A DNA stretch of 64,000 bases, taken from positions 310,001 through 374,000 of the forward strand of contig NZ_FOIX01000003.1 of NCBI RefSeq assembly GCF_900109615.1, in the 5' to 3' direction. Shown here piece by piece: positions 40,141 to 50,975 of this stretch. This DNA comes from Kaistella antarctica. Its GTDB lineage: Bacteria; Bacteroidota; Bacteroidia; Flavobacteriales; Weeksellaceae. The position numbers were made by a program, and so were the translations under genes. How positions within the stretch are numbered: position 1 is the stretch's first letter; every line of letters begins with the position of its first letter. Under the pieces are notes generated by a model. It saw nothing but the letters and a program-made list of their open reading frames with translations. It ran no database searches and had not been told where the DNA came from.

Positions 40141-40281
40141 TTGAAAAATAGTAAGAAAGAACATCTTCCTCAGAAGATTTGCCCAGTTTGTGACAGACCT
40201 TTTTCCTGGCGAAAAAAATGGGAAAAAGATTGGGAAAGTGTTAAATATTGTAGCGAAAGATGCAAAAGAAATAAAATATAA
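40141..40281 (+). CDS. DUF2256 zinc-ribbon-like small protein
   Basis: A 46-residue protein encoded with a TTG start at 40141, in frame to TAA at 40279. It reads [20 protein letters not shown] followed by [13 protein letters not shown], an unmistakable DUF2256 pattern with cysteines 14, 17, 37 and 41 forming a zinc or metal site. It lies 6 nt after the flavin reductase stop and 14 nt before the SDR start, so it is part of the operon. DUF2256 proteins are regular neighbours of TIGR03643 and photolyase or cryptochrome genes; their function is unknown. The short length and the TTG start explain why it is easily missed. Confidence 0.9.
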   Translation: MKNSKKEHLPQKICPVCDRPFSWRKKWEKDWESVKYCSERCKRNKI

Positions 40282-40295
40282 TAGTTTAAAATAGT

Positions 40296-40991
40296 ATGAG
40301 AAATATATTAATTGTTGGAGCTGGAAAAGGAATCGGCTTGCATTCTGCTCAATTGCTGAGCGATGAAAATCTATTCACGATTTCACGAAATCTAACGCCG
40401 GAATTAGAACTTTTAGGAACTCAGTTTTTCGAATTGGATGTATCTAAAGATGATTTGACTGATCTTAATTTGCCAGAGGAATTACACGGGTTGGTGTTTT
40501 GTCCAGGTTCTATTAATCTAAGACCATTTAACAGGTTAACAGAAGAAGATTTTCTGGCAGATTTTAATCAAAATTTTATGGGTGCGGTACGAGTGATTCA
40601 AAAATGTTTGCCCGCTTTGAAAAAATCGAAATCAGCAAGTATTGTCCTCTTTTCAACTGTTGCTGCAAAATTAGGAATGCCATTTCATACATCGATCGCG
40701 GCCAGTAAAGGGGCCATTGAAGGATTTGCTAAAAGCTTAGCTGCAGAATTGGCGACGGCAAATATTCGAGTTAATGTGATTGCACCCTCGCTTTCTGATA
40801 CTTCTTTAGCCGCGCAATTACTGTCGACTGATGACAAAAGAATAGCTTCGGCAAAAAGACATCCACTGCAAAGAATTGGAACTCCAGACGATAGTGCTCA
40901 ATTAGTTGAGTTTCTCTTATCTGATAAAAGTTCGTGGATGACGGGACAAATTATTGGCCTTGACGGTGGTTTAGGAAATATAAAACTTTAA
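40296..40991 (+). CDS. Short-chain dehydrogenase/reductase lacking the catalytic tyrosine
   Basis: A 231-residue classical-length SDR. The cofactor motif is VGAGKGIGLHSA at residue 7, CPGSINLRPF occupies the NNAG region, catalytic-type Ser120 lies in VLFSTVAAK, and the proline-glycine tail GTPDDSAQLVEFLLSDKSSWMTGQIIGLDGG is complete. The YxxxK motif reads I-A-A-S-K: Ile134 stands where Tyr should be, Lys138 is kept. That makes an ordinary dehydrogenase reaction doubtful, although the NAD(P) fold is intact. The same IAASK form appears, as far as I recall, in other photolyase-linked SDRs. It lies between DUF2256 and the MarR-type regulator in the operon. Confidence 0.9.
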   Translation: MRNILIVGAGKGIGLHSAQLLSDENLFTISRNLTPELELLGTQFFELDVSKDDLTDLNLPEELHGLVFCPGSINLRPFNRLTEEDFLADFNQNFMGAVRVIQKCLPALKKSKSASIVLFSTVAAKLGMPFHTSIAASKGAIEGFAKSLAAELATANIRVNVIAPSLSDTSLAAQLLSTDDKRIASAKRHPLQRIGTPDDSAQLVEFLLSDKSSWMTGQIIGLDGGLGNIKL

Positions 40992-41007
40992 TAAAAAAAT
41001 AACCAAT

Positions 41008-41661
41008 ATGGAATTAAATTTAATCATCGATATCTTAACAGAAGTAGATACTTTTCAAAAATCACAATCGAACACCCAAACCAGTTTGGAAGATTTTCGA
41101 CTTTATTTAAATGAGAAAGCTTACGAAAACGAAACGCCTAGAAATTTAACTGGTAAATTTGATTTGGAAGTTTTTGATCTTGAAAATGAAATCGCCAAAC
41201 AGGTTATTATGTTGGGCAGATATTCTAAACATTTAATTAAAAAATCCCTCGAAAATCATCCCGATTTGATCAACGAGGATTTTACGTATTTGTTCAGGTT
41301 AATGGATTATCCATCTTTGACGAAAATGCAGTTGATTGAAAAAAATGCGCATGAAAAACAATCGGGCATTGAGATTATTAAGAGATTAGTCCGAAACGGA
41401 TTGTTCGTTGAAAGTCCTGATGCCGAAGACAAAAGAAGTACGCGCATTTCAGTAACCGAAAAAGGAAAGAAAGTGTTTCAGGAATCAATGAAAGACATCA
41501 CGGTTGCTTCAAAGATTATGTGTGGAAAATTAGATGAATATGAGAAAGAAAATTTATTGGATTCTTTAAAGAAATTAAACACTTTTCATCAAACCTTGTA
41601 TACCAATTTGCGTAACGAAAGTCCAAGCATTTTGTTGAAGTTGATTAATAATGAAGCATAA
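41008..41661 (+). CDS. MarR-type winged-helix transcriptional regulator
   Basis: A 217-residue MarR-like protein. An N-terminal extension of about 70 residues precedes the winged helix: LFRLMDYPSLTKMQLIEKNAHEKQSGIEIIKRLVRNGLFVESPDAEDKRSTRISVTEKGKKVF, with the recognition helix and the DxR wing in DAEDKRSTRISVT. It overlaps the photolyase start by 11 nt and follows the SDR by 16 nt, so it belongs to the operon and could regulate it in addition to the TetR protein (inference). Effector unknown. Confidence 0.85.
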   Translation: MELNLIIDILTEVDTFQKSQSNTQTSLEDFRLYLNEKAYENETPRNLTGKFDLEVFDLENEIAKQVIMLGRYSKHLIKKSLENHPDLINEDFTYLFRLMDYPSLTKMQLIEKNAHEKQSGIEIIKRLVRNGLFVESPDAEDKRSTRISVTEKGKKVFQESMKDITVASKIMCGKLDEYEKENLLDSLKKLNTFHQTLYTNLRNESPSILLKLINNEA

Positions 41662-42958
41662 AGTTACTATTTTCTGGTTTCGAAGAGATTTGCGATTGGC
41701 AGATAACCATGGACTTTTTAAAGCCTTGGAATCTTCTGAAAACGTTTTGCCTATTTTTATTTTTGATACGGAGATTCTTTCAAAATTAGAAAATAAGGAA
41801 GATAAAAGAGTGGATTTTATCATCCAAACTTTGCAGGTTTTAAATCAGTATTTAGAGAAGTCGGGAAAGTCCATAAAAATTTTACATGGAAAACCATTAG
41901 CTGTTTTTGAAGAACTTGCTAAAAAATATTCCGTGGAAAGCGTTATCTGTAATGAAGATTATGAACCTTCGGCAATCAAGAGAGATCTTGAAATCAAGGA
42001 TTTTTTAAATCAGAAAAAAATAGACTTTTATACTTTCAAGGATCAGGTTCATTATCATAAAGATGATATTTTAAAGTCTGATGGAACGCCTTATACAATC
42101 TACACGCCCTATTCGAAACAATGGTTGCTGAAATACAATTCGAAAGAATCTGAATTTTACAGCAGTGAAAAATTATTGTCACATCTAATTGATGTTGAAA
42201 AACAAGATATTTCGCTGGAGAAAATTGGATTCAAGAAAACTGGTTATCAATTTGAAGTTCCGAAAATTGATCGCAGCATCTTAAAAACTTATCACGAAAC
42301 CCGTAATTTTCCCACCACGCCAACTTCTGAAATGAGCGTGCATCTTCGATTCGGCACGATTAGCGTTCGCAAACTCGCTGCGGAGGGAAGGCTGCTCAAT
42401 GAAACCTATTTGAAGGAATTAATTTGGCGAGAATTTTTTATGCAAATCCTTTATCATTTTCCAAAAGTAGTGCATGAATCTTTCAAAAGAAAGTATGATA
42501 ATATCGACTGGTTGTATGATGACAAGTTGCTCAAAAAATGGCAAGACGGAAAAACCGGATATCCAATTGTAGATGCTGGAATGCGTGAATTAAATGAAAC
42601 TGGTTTTATGCATAACCGCGTGCGAATGGTTTGTGCCAGCTTTTTTACCAAACATTTATTAATGGATTGGCGAATTGGGGAAGCTTATTTTGCGGAGAAA
42701 TTATTAGACTATGATTTATCTGCCAACAACGGAAACTGGCAGTGGAGTGCAGGGAGCGGTTGTGATTCGGCGCCTTATTTTAGAGTTTTCAATCCAGCAG
42801 AGCAGCAGAAGAAGTTTGATCCCGATTTTAAATACATCAAAAAATGGGTTGCAGAATTTGGAACGAAGGATTATCCCGCACCAATTGTAGACCATAAATT
42901 TGCCAGAGTGAGGGCTTTGGAAACTTATAAAAAGGGTTTGCAAGAACAGATTTCTTAA
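41651..42958 (+). CDS. phrB: Deoxyribodipyrimidine photolyase (class I CPD type)
   Basis: A 435-residue cryptochrome/photolyase family protein that repairs cyclobutane pyrimidine dimers using light. The N-terminal antenna domain starts IFWFRRDLRLADNHGLF; the FAD domain contains HLRFGTISVRKL, LIWREFFMQILYHFP, YPIVDAGMRELNETGFMHNRVRMVCASFFTKHLLMDWR, and the electron-transfer region NNGNWQWSAGSGCDSAPYFRVFNP. These are landmarks of class I CPD photolyases; the FeS-type (6-4) photolyases and DASH forms have a different length and C-terminal region. Last gene of the rightward series, overlapping the MarR gene by 11 nt. Confidence 0.95.
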   Translation: MKHKVTIFWFRRDLRLADNHGLFKALESSENVLPIFIFDTEILSKLENKEDKRVDFIIQTLQVLNQYLEKSGKSIKILHGKPLAVFEELAKKYSVESVICNEDYEPSAIKRDLEIKDFLNQKKIDFYTFKDQVHYHKDDILKSDGTPYTIYTPYSKQWLLKYNSKESEFYSSEKLLSHLIDVEKQDISLEKIGFKKTGYQFEVPKIDRSILKTYHETRNFPTTPTSEMSVHLRFGTISVRKLAAEGRLLNETYLKELIWREFFMQILYHFPKVVHESFKRKYDNIDWLYDDKLLKKWQDGKTGYPIVDAGMRELNETGFMHNRVRMVCASFFTKHLLMDWRIGEAYFAEKLLDYDLSANNGNWQWSAGSGCDSAPYFRVFNPAEQQKKFDPDFKYIKKWVAEFGTKDYPAPIVDHKFARVRALETYKKGLQEQIS

Positions 42959-42975
42959 GTGTAGATTACTTAAAT

Positions 42976-43827
42976 CTAAATTAAAATCTTCAAACTTTTC
43001 GGCAATACTTTAATATGAATCGGAGAGTCTATTTCATTGTATTCTCCATCTAAATGCCAATCTTTTGTATCCACTGTAAAAGTAATTTCTGGTACAGAAA
43101 GAAAAGTCACGTAGGCGTTTTCTTTTAATGTTTTGGTAAACATTCGGAATGCAAAAGCAGCGCCTTGTATCAAGGTAAATTTTTTCACCAATACCATTTC
43201 AACCAAACCGTCTACGGTACTAGCGTGGGGCGCAATATAAGCGTTGTTGCCGAACTGGCGGGTATTAGCAATGTTTACCATGAGATAATCACCGTCGTGT
43301 CTTTTAAATTCTTCAGCGGAAAATTTTACATTGATTGGTTTGTAGTTAAAGAAAGTTGCAACCGAAATTTTGATGTAATTTTTAAAACCTCTGCTTGTTT
43401 TCTCGAACTGCTTGACTACTTTTCCGTCGAATCCTGTTCCGGAAACATTAATTGAAAGTCGGTCATTCACCTTAAAAGTATCGATTTCTCGGAAAGTTTT
43501 TGCTTTAATTTTTATCAAAAGTTCATCTAAATTTTTGGTAAAATTAGTTTCATTTGAAAAGCCGTTTCCCGAGCCAGCTGGAAATATGGCGAGAACTTTA
43601 CCCGTGTTGATCAACTGTTTTGCGACGGAAGAAATCGTCCCATCACCGCCAACGGCCACAAATATATCCGTGGAGTCAAAATTATCTTGGATGAATTTTT
43701 CAGTTCCGGCTGTTGATTCTGAGATATAAAAGCAAGGATCTTCAATCTGTTTTTGAAGAGAAGCTAAAAAAGGCTGATAATTTTTATTGGCCGAGAAAGG
43801 ATTAATAATAAAAGCTACATTTTTCAT
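42976..43827 (-). CDS. Diacylglycerol kinase family lipid kinase
   Basis: A 283-residue DagK/YegS-type lipid kinase. The start at 43827 gives MKNVAFIINPFSANKN; eight upstream residues in frame (to 43851) are hydrophobic and unlikely to be translated. Family motifs are the glycine loop VAVGGDGTISSVA and FPAGSGNGFSNE, with SVDGLVEMVLV in the second domain. YegS-type enzymes phosphorylate diacylglycerol, sphingosine or related lipids at the membrane. Converges with photolyase across 17 nt. Confidence 0.9.
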   Translation of the reverse strand: MKNVAFIINPFSANKNYQPFLASLQKQIEDPCFYISESTAGTEKFIQDNFDSTDIFVAVGGDGTISSVAKQLINTGKVLAIFPAGSGNGFSNETNFTKNLDELLIKIKAKTFREIDTFKVNDRLSINVSGTGFDGKVVKQFEKTSRGFKNYIKISVATFFNYKPINVKFSAEEFKRHDGDYLMVNIANTRQFGNNAYIAPHASTVDGLVEMVLVKKFTLIQGAAFAFRMFTKTLKENAYVTFLSVPEITFTVDTKDWHLDGEYNEIDSPIHIKVLPKSLKILI

Positions 43828-43840
43828 GGAGTGTAAAAAT

Positions 43841-43870
43841 AGAAAAAGCAAGTGATTAAACTTGCTTTAT
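43841..43870 (-). terminator. Terminator after the DUF3298/RsiV-like lipoprotein gene
   Basis: 8-bp stem AAAGCAAG / CTTGCTTT with an 8-nt loop, then T-rich sequence on the minus strand, between the stop of the lipoprotein gene at 43877 and the start of the lipid kinase. Confidence 0.65.
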
Positions 43871-43876
43871 TAAAAT

Positions 43877-44677
43877 TTATAATGATTGCCTTTTAATAAA
43901 ATCATCTGTTAATAGTAGTTTGATATCAGCCAAAGGGATTTTTATGAGAACAGGGCCAGCAGCATAAGCCGTAATTTCGTATTGGTTGTAAAGGAAATAC
44001 AGATGCTCTTTATCAAAATAGAAATTGGAGTTTAACGGAATTTGATCAACTAATAACATATCGACTTGTCCTTTATCGCCATCATTTTGAATGAAATTAT
44101 CCATTAATATTTTCTGCCAAATAGCAGCACCTGGATCAGTAATAAGATCGGCTAACTGCATTGTTTTGTTGGTTTTCAAATCAAAAACTTTGTAATTTTC
44201 ATAATAATAGCCGTGCGCTCCACCTGTATAACCGTCACCTGTGTACTGAACAGTCAGAAAATTATTGTCTTTTGAGAACATTTTCATATCGCTATGAGTA
44301 AACCAGCTTTGCGCGAACTCAGGCTTATAATCTTTTAAAGATGATTTTTGTTCTTCATAATATTCTGACTTTTTCTTATTGCTCGCTTCCGCTAAATTTG
44401 CCTTAGAATAGTCCGATAATTGAATTTGCTTTGGCGCATAAATAGAGTCTAGTAGCGTTTTGTTTTTTAGGGTAGGGAACACCAATATTTTCGACTCAAA
44501 TACTACGGTAAGATTCTGATCTACTTTTAAAGAGTCTTTAACGTTAATTGAATCTAGCTGAAAAGTTGCCTCATTATTCACCGTAATTTTTTCGGTGTTT
44601 TCGGCATTGGGTTTTGATTTGTCGCAACCAACAAAGATTAGGGATATTATAAGGGATAGGCCGACAATTTCTTTCAT
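43877..44677 (-). CDS. DUF4163/DUF3298 (RsiV-like) lipoprotein
   Basis: A 266-residue lipoprotein (signal ending LIFVGC, mature N-terminus at Cys 18). The body matches a DUF4163 region (FESKILVFPTLKNKTLLDSIYAP) followed by DUF3298 (VQYTGDGYTGGAHGYYYENYKVFDLKTNKTMQLADLI and YFDKEHLYFLYNQYEITAYAAGPVLIKIP). The GGAHGYYY segment is the hallmark. Bacillus RsiV, an anti-sigma factor that binds lysozyme, shares the fold; no sigma factor is adjacent, so that role is not implied here. Single gene between gyrB and the lipid kinase. Confidence 0.85.
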   Translation of the reverse strand: MKEIVGLSLIISLIFVGCDKSKPNAENTEKITVNNEATFQLDSINVKDSLKVDQNLTVVFESKILVFPTLKNKTLLDSIYAPKQIQLSDYSKANLAEASNKKKSEYYEEQKSSLKDYKPEFAQSWFTHSDMKMFSKDNNFLTVQYTGDGYTGGAHGYYYENYKVFDLKTNKTMQLADLITDPGAAIWQKILMDNFIQNDGDKGQVDMLLVDQIPLNSNFYFDKEHLYFLYNQYEITAYAAGPVLIKIPLADIKLLLTDDFIKRQSL

Positions 44678-44734
44678 AGCGTAAATTTAAGGAAATTTTT
44701 CTGTTGCAAAATAAAGGTATTAACTACAGTCTAC

Positions 44735-44767
44735 AAAAAAAGCTGCTCAATTAATTGAACAGCTTTT
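44735..44767 (-). terminator. Terminator of gyrB
   Basis: On the minus strand AAAAGCTGTTCAA pairs with TTGAGCAGCTTTT across a TTAA loop, ending in a run of T. It lies 21 nt past the gyrB stop. It would also work on the plus strand. Confidence 0.85.
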
Positions 44768-44787
44768 GGTATTTATTTTAATTAAAA

Positions 44788-46758
<1,971 letters not shown>

Positions 46759-46825
46759 TTATCAATTTGTTTTAATTAAATTTTTGCTGGAAAGGGAGTG
46801 TTGAGTCTCCCATTCAAAAGACCCA

Positions 46826-46856
46826 CAAATATACTGAATTTGGCCCGACTACGAAA
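46826..46856 (-). promoter_or_regulatory. Promoter of gyrB
   Basis: On the minus strand TTTC, 19 nt, then TATATTTG (exact TAnnTTTG). Predicted transcript start lies about 95 nt before the gyrB ATG. Confidence 0.65.
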
Positions 46857-46895
46857 GTTAATAAAGTCATAAAATTAGGGTATTATTACACAAAA

Positions 46896-46919
46896 AAATC
46901 CTCAAAAATTTGAGGATTT
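46896..46919 (-). terminator. Terminator after the T9SS sorting-domain gene
   Basis: Stem AAATCCTCAAA / TTTGAGGATTT with a very short loop, followed by T's on the minus strand. It lies 120 nt past the stop at 47039 and just upstream of the gyrB promoter. Confidence 0.75.
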
Positions 46920-47038
46920 CTATTTTTATGGAGGAGGGATTTAGACTGTTTTTGTTAAAATAATATTTCTAGTTTTAGTTTTCGATTTTGTACAAATTAG
47001 CTTCATTATAATTTCTACTCAAGTAGTTAATTTGAAAT

Positions 47039-48439
47039 TTATTTTTTAATAAGTTTCTGACTGTATTTATTTCTATTCGTAATTATTTCAACGATGTAAT
47101 TTCCAGGTGATAAAAATTCCAAATTATTTTTTAGTTCTGTAGATGTGAAGATCAACCGACCATCTATCGAATATATATTTATTTTCTTTAATTTTTCAGT
47201 AGGACTCACTTTTACATTTACAAAATCTGCCACTGGATTAGGATAAATTTCTACCTTATTTATCACATTAGATTCCGATGTATTTAGTGCATCACTTCTC
47301 AGGTATTTAGAAACGTTAAGGAGACTTCGAGGTGCTGCAAAACTTTGTAGGTAAAGTAATAAAAATGTGTTGTCGTCAATAATTTTGAAATTGCGATATG
47401 GGACCTGATTAGATTGTTCCGGTGTCATAAAATAATTCTTGTTATCATTAAAAGTATTATTGGGTAGACCATCAACATTGTATTGAAGTAAAATCATTCC
47501 CGCAAATTGACCATATGTATAACTAATTGTTCCAAACAAGAGGATTTTATTATTTGAATCAAAATCTATTTTACTTAATCCAAAAATGTTGCTACCAGGA
47601 AATAGCGAAGAATAATTAAGACTTAAAGTTCCGTTAGTTGCAAAGCTAAGATCTTTACCATTTGCTGTATACTTAGTAATATTGTGAATACCTTCAGATC
47701 TGTTTAAAATAAAAAATTCGTTAAGTTTATTGGTAAAAATATCTACAAAACCAACTGGTATTTCTATTATAAGTTCTCCAGAATTTCCAAAACTGATATC
47801 CAAATTCCCTTGTGGAGTATATCGTGTAATAATATCCTTATTGAGATTATTATATCTTAATAACAAAGAATTGTCATTCGATTGTAATAATGTCACATTG
47901 TAATTGAAAATTTTAGTTCCAAATTCGGAATCTATTAATCCCGTCGGCAAAATTTTTATTATACGATTTCCAGTTGTTAGTACATAAATGGAATTATCAC
48001 TATTAACAATCAATTTCTGAGCAACAATTCCCGAATTAAGCGTAAATAATTCCGCGCTTCGTCCACTACCATTTATACCAAAACTAGTATCTATAGTACC
48101 AAATAAAGTGTATTTCACTATTGTATTTGAGGTTTGACTGCCGTATTGTAAGGTATAAATTCCTGAGGAAGTTATCTCGATATTTGAATGTGTATATAGC
48201 GGTAGAAGACTGAGGTAACCATCTACTCCAAAATTTGGATCAAAATTTCCAGTTGGTGTAAATCGCATCACTCTATTTTCAAATTGTTCAGGAAAATTAT
48301 AGACTTCGCCACCATTACCAAAATGCGGTATATCCGTAGCAGTTGAAGAAATATTATAGGTTGGATCAATATTGATCTTTTGACTTTTTAAAAAAGGTAT
48401 AAAAGAAACTAAAATTAATAAAAAATATAATTTTTTCAT
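47039..48439 (-). CDS. Secreted protein with delta-60-type repeats and a T9SS type A sorting domain
   Basis: A 466-residue secreted protein. After a signal peptide (ILVSFIPFLKSQ) there are several repeats with the pattern FTPTGNFDPNFGVDGYLSL, TLFGTIDTSFGINGSG, ILPTGLIDSEFGTKIF and YTPQGNLDISFGNSGEL, that is, delta-60-type units of a beta-propeller. The last 80 residues are the T9SS cargo signal: NKVEIYPNPVADFVNVKV, LKKINIYSIDGRLIF, LSPGNYIVEIITNRNKYSQKLIKK. It is therefore exported by type IX secretion and probably anchored on the surface. No enzymatic motif; function unknown. Confidence 0.9.
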   Translation of the reverse strand: MKKLYFLLILVSFIPFLKSQKINIDPTYNISSTATDIPHFGNGGEVYNFPEQFENRVMRFTPTGNFDPNFGVDGYLSLLPLYTHSNIEITSSGIYTLQYGSQTSNTIVKYTLFGTIDTSFGINGSGRSAELFTLNSGIVAQKLIVNSDNSIYVLTTGNRIIKILPTGLIDSEFGTKIFNYNVTLLQSNDNSLLLRYNNLNKDIITRYTPQGNLDISFGNSGELIIEIPVGFVDIFTNKLNEFFILNRSEGIHNITKYTANGKDLSFATNGTLSLNYSSLFPGSNIFGLSKIDFDSNNKILLFGTISYTYGQFAGMILLQYNVDGLPNNTFNDNKNYFMTPEQSNQVPYRNFKIIDDNTFLLLYLQSFAAPRSLLNVSKYLRSDALNTSESNVINKVEIYPNPVADFVNVKVSPTEKLKKINIYSIDGRLIFTSTELKNNLEFLSPGNYIVEIITNRNKYSQKLIKK

Positions 48440-48586
48440 GAGGCATTATTTTAACAATAAATTTACTAAAGTTTTATGAATTAGCTACCTAAAATTTAAT
48501 ATTTTAGTTAATTATTTTCTACAAGTGTAATTTAAATTAATATAATTTCGAAAATAACGGTTTCTATATATCATTTCTAAAATTTG

Positions 48587-50284
48587 TTAGACCAATTTTA
48601 TCCAAACCACATCATCAATCTTCTCTACTTTAACCAAATTATATTTTGTCAAATTTTTAGCCGCTTTGTCCCATTTCTTGCCAGAAAGTTCACTTTTCAC
48701 TTTAACTAAACCTAAAGTCATTGGTTCATCTGAAGCATTCAAAATTTCCAAAACCAATTTCTCATCTTCATCTAATTCGAACGTTGGTGTTGCTTTTTCA
48801 GGTTTCATTTGTGGGAAGAACAAAACTTCCTGAATGGATGGATTGTTGGTTAAATACATAATTAAACGGTCCATACCGATTCCTAAACCTGATGTTGGTG
48901 GCATTCCGTATTCCAAAGCACGCAAGAAATCCTGATCGATAAACATGGCTTCGTCGTCGCCTTTTTTACCTAATTCCATCTGCGCTTCGAAACGTTCTCT
49001 TTGATCGATTGGATCATTCAATTCTGAATAAGCATTTGCGATTTCTTTTCCACAAACCATTAATTCAAAACGTTCCGTTAATCCTTCTTTACTTCTATGT
49101 TTCTTTGTCAAAGGCGACATTTCAATAGGGTAGTCCGTAATAAAAGTTGGTTGAATGTAATTCCCTTCACATTTCTCGCCAAAAATTTCATCAATCAATT
49201 TTCCTTTCCCCATCGTTTCGTCTACTTCAACCCCGATTGATCTTGCAAAATCAAAAAGTTCTTGTTCAGACTTTCCGGTAATATCAAATCCAGTAAAATG
49301 TTGAATCGATTCGGTCATCGAAATTCGTGGATAAGGTGCTTTCCAGTTAATCGTATGTTCGTTAAACGTTGAATCTGTAGATCCATTCACTTGAATCGCT
49401 GAAAATTCCAACAATTTCTCGGTGAAATCCATCATCCAATTGTAATCTTTATAAGCAACGTAAATTTCCATGGCCGTAAACTCTGGGTTATGCGTTCTGT
49501 CCATTCCTTCATTTCTAAAGTTTTTTGAGAACTCATAAACACCGTCAAATCCTCCTACGATCAATCTTTTCAGATATAATTCATTGGCAACTCTTAAGTA
49601 TAAAGGAATATCTAAAGCATTATGATGGGTGATAAAAGGTTTCGCCGCAGCACCACCTGGAATAGCCTGTAAAATCGGAGTTTCAACTTCAAAGTATCCT
49701 GCCTCATTAAAATAAGTTCGCATCGCATTGAACAATTTTGTTCTTTTAATGAAAACTTCTTTTACTTGCGGATTCACAATCATGTCAACATATCGTTGTC
49801 TATATCTAAGTTCAGGATCATTAAAGCCGTCAAAAACATTTCCTTCTGCATCCACTTTCGGTAAAGGTAATGGACGCAAAGATTTACTCAAAAGATTAAA
49901 GTTGGTCACCTTAACAGTCATTTCTCCAACTTGCGTGTTGAATAACTCACCTTCAATTCCGATGATATCACCAATATCCAGAAGATGTTTGTAAACATCG
50001 TTGTAAAGCGATTTATCTTCGCCAGTGCAGATTTCGTCACGGTTAAAATAAACCTGGATCTTACCTTCTGAATCCTGAAGTTCAGCAAAACTTGCTTTCC
50101 CCTGAATTCTACGGCTCATCAATCGCCCTGCAATCGTAACTTTTTTACCTTCAACAAAATCTTGCTTGATGGTTTTAGAAGTATCTGTAATTTTATATTC
50201 TTCGGCTGGAAAAGCATTAATACCCATTTTTTCTAGGGATTGTAACTTTTCTCTTCTGATGATTTCCTGTTCTGATAACTGCAT
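48587..50284 (-). CDS. lysS: Lysyl-tRNA synthetase, class II
   Basis: A 565-residue class II LysRS that charges tRNA-Lys. The N-terminal OB-fold anticodon-binding domain contains KKVTIAGRLMSRRIQGKASFAELQD; class II motif 1 includes FNDPELRYRQRYVDMIVNP, motif 2 FRNEGMDRTHNPEFTAMEIY, and motif 3 GLGIGMDRLIM. The C-terminus carries an extra segment of about 60 residues (EDEKLVLEILNASDEPMTL) like a winged helix, longer than E. coli LysS (505). Single gene on the minus strand. Confidence 0.97.
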   Translation of the reverse strand: MQLSEQEIIRREKLQSLEKMGINAFPAEEYKITDTSKTIKQDFVEGKKVTIAGRLMSRRIQGKASFAELQDSEGKIQVYFNRDEICTGEDKSLYNDVYKHLLDIGDIIGIEGELFNTQVGEMTVKVTNFNLLSKSLRPLPLPKVDAEGNVFDGFNDPELRYRQRYVDMIVNPQVKEVFIKRTKLFNAMRTYFNEAGYFEVETPILQAIPGGAAAKPFITHHNALDIPLYLRVANELYLKRLIVGGFDGVYEFSKNFRNEGMDRTHNPEFTAMEIYVAYKDYNWMMDFTEKLLEFSAIQVNGSTDSTFNEHTINWKAPYPRISMTESIQHFTGFDITGKSEQELFDFARSIGVEVDETMGKGKLIDEIFGEKCEGNYIQPTFITDYPIEMSPLTKKHRSKEGLTERFELMVCGKEIANAYSELNDPIDQRERFEAQMELGKKGDDEAMFIDQDFLRALEYGMPPTSGLGIGMDRLIMYLTNNPSIQEVLFFPQMKPEKATPTFELDEDEKLVLEILNASDEPMTLGLVKVKSELSGKKWDKAAKNLTKYNLVKVEKIDDVVWIKLV

Positions 50285-50500
50285 TTTTCTTGCTATTTTA
50301 AGAGTGCGAATTTAGTAAATTTTTAGTGAAGAAAAGAACCTTGGAAATCATGTGGAAATATGATGAGCTCCATTTTTATATTTTTAAATGAGATCGTATT
50401 TTTAAGTGCTTTTGTAGCTGAAAAACATGATTTCTATTTGTATTGATTCCAAATCTTTTAATAAATCGATTTTATGGACAATTTTCAGTAAATTTGAACT

Positions 50501-50884
50501 GTGAAAAAATGGTTTATCTATTTATTTATTTTAACTTATCTCTGCACTTTTACAGAGGTTAGACAGCTATCTAAATTACCAAACCTTATTGAACATTACA
50601 TTTCTCATAAAGCTCTTGATGGAGAAATGTCGGTTTTTGCTTTTTTTAAAATGCATTATATCGACGAGCAAATCAAGGACAGCGACTATCTTAAGGATAT
50701 GAAACTTCCTTTTAAAACTCATGATTTTTCAGGAATTTCAATTACTTTAAATATTCCGCCTGAAAAAGCGACAATCAGTTTGCACCGCAATCTGGTGTTT
50801 GTTGATGATTCCAAAAATTTTTCTTATTCTGAAAAATACTATCCTTGCGTATTTCAACAGATTTGGGAACCTCCTAAAATCTAA
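50501..50884 (+). CDS. Small secreted protein at the head of the metal efflux operon
   Basis: A 127-residue protein starting with GTG; a signal peptide reads KKWFIYLFILTYLCTFTEV. The body has HYISHKALDGEMSVFAFFKMHYIDEQIKDSDYLKDMKLPFKTHDFSG, with several His and acidic residues, and ends NFSYSEKYYPCVFQQIWEPPKI. I do not know a named domain; similar His- and Asp-containing small proteins precede czc/cus genes in flavobacteria from memory. It is 91 nt before the next gene in the same orientation. Periplasmic metal binding is a reasonable inference, no more. Confidence 0.72.
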   Translation: MKKWFIYLFILTYLCTFTEVRQLSKLPNLIEHYISHKALDGEMSVFAFFKMHYIDEQIKDSDYLKDMKLPFKTHDFSGISITLNIPPEKATISLHRNLVFVDDSKNFSYSEKYYPCVFQQIWEPPKI

Positions 50885-50975
50885 TTCTTACTTATAGTAA
50901 AGTATTATCGTGTCGTATCTGAAGATTCTGACTCATTTTACGTAACCTAAACTTTAATTTTAAATTCAAAAAAAA

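Noticed and set aside
43877..44677. Anti-sigma factor of the RsiV kind
   Set aside because: The DUF3298 fold matches, but there is no adjacent sigma factor gene, so the anti-sigma role is not supported.
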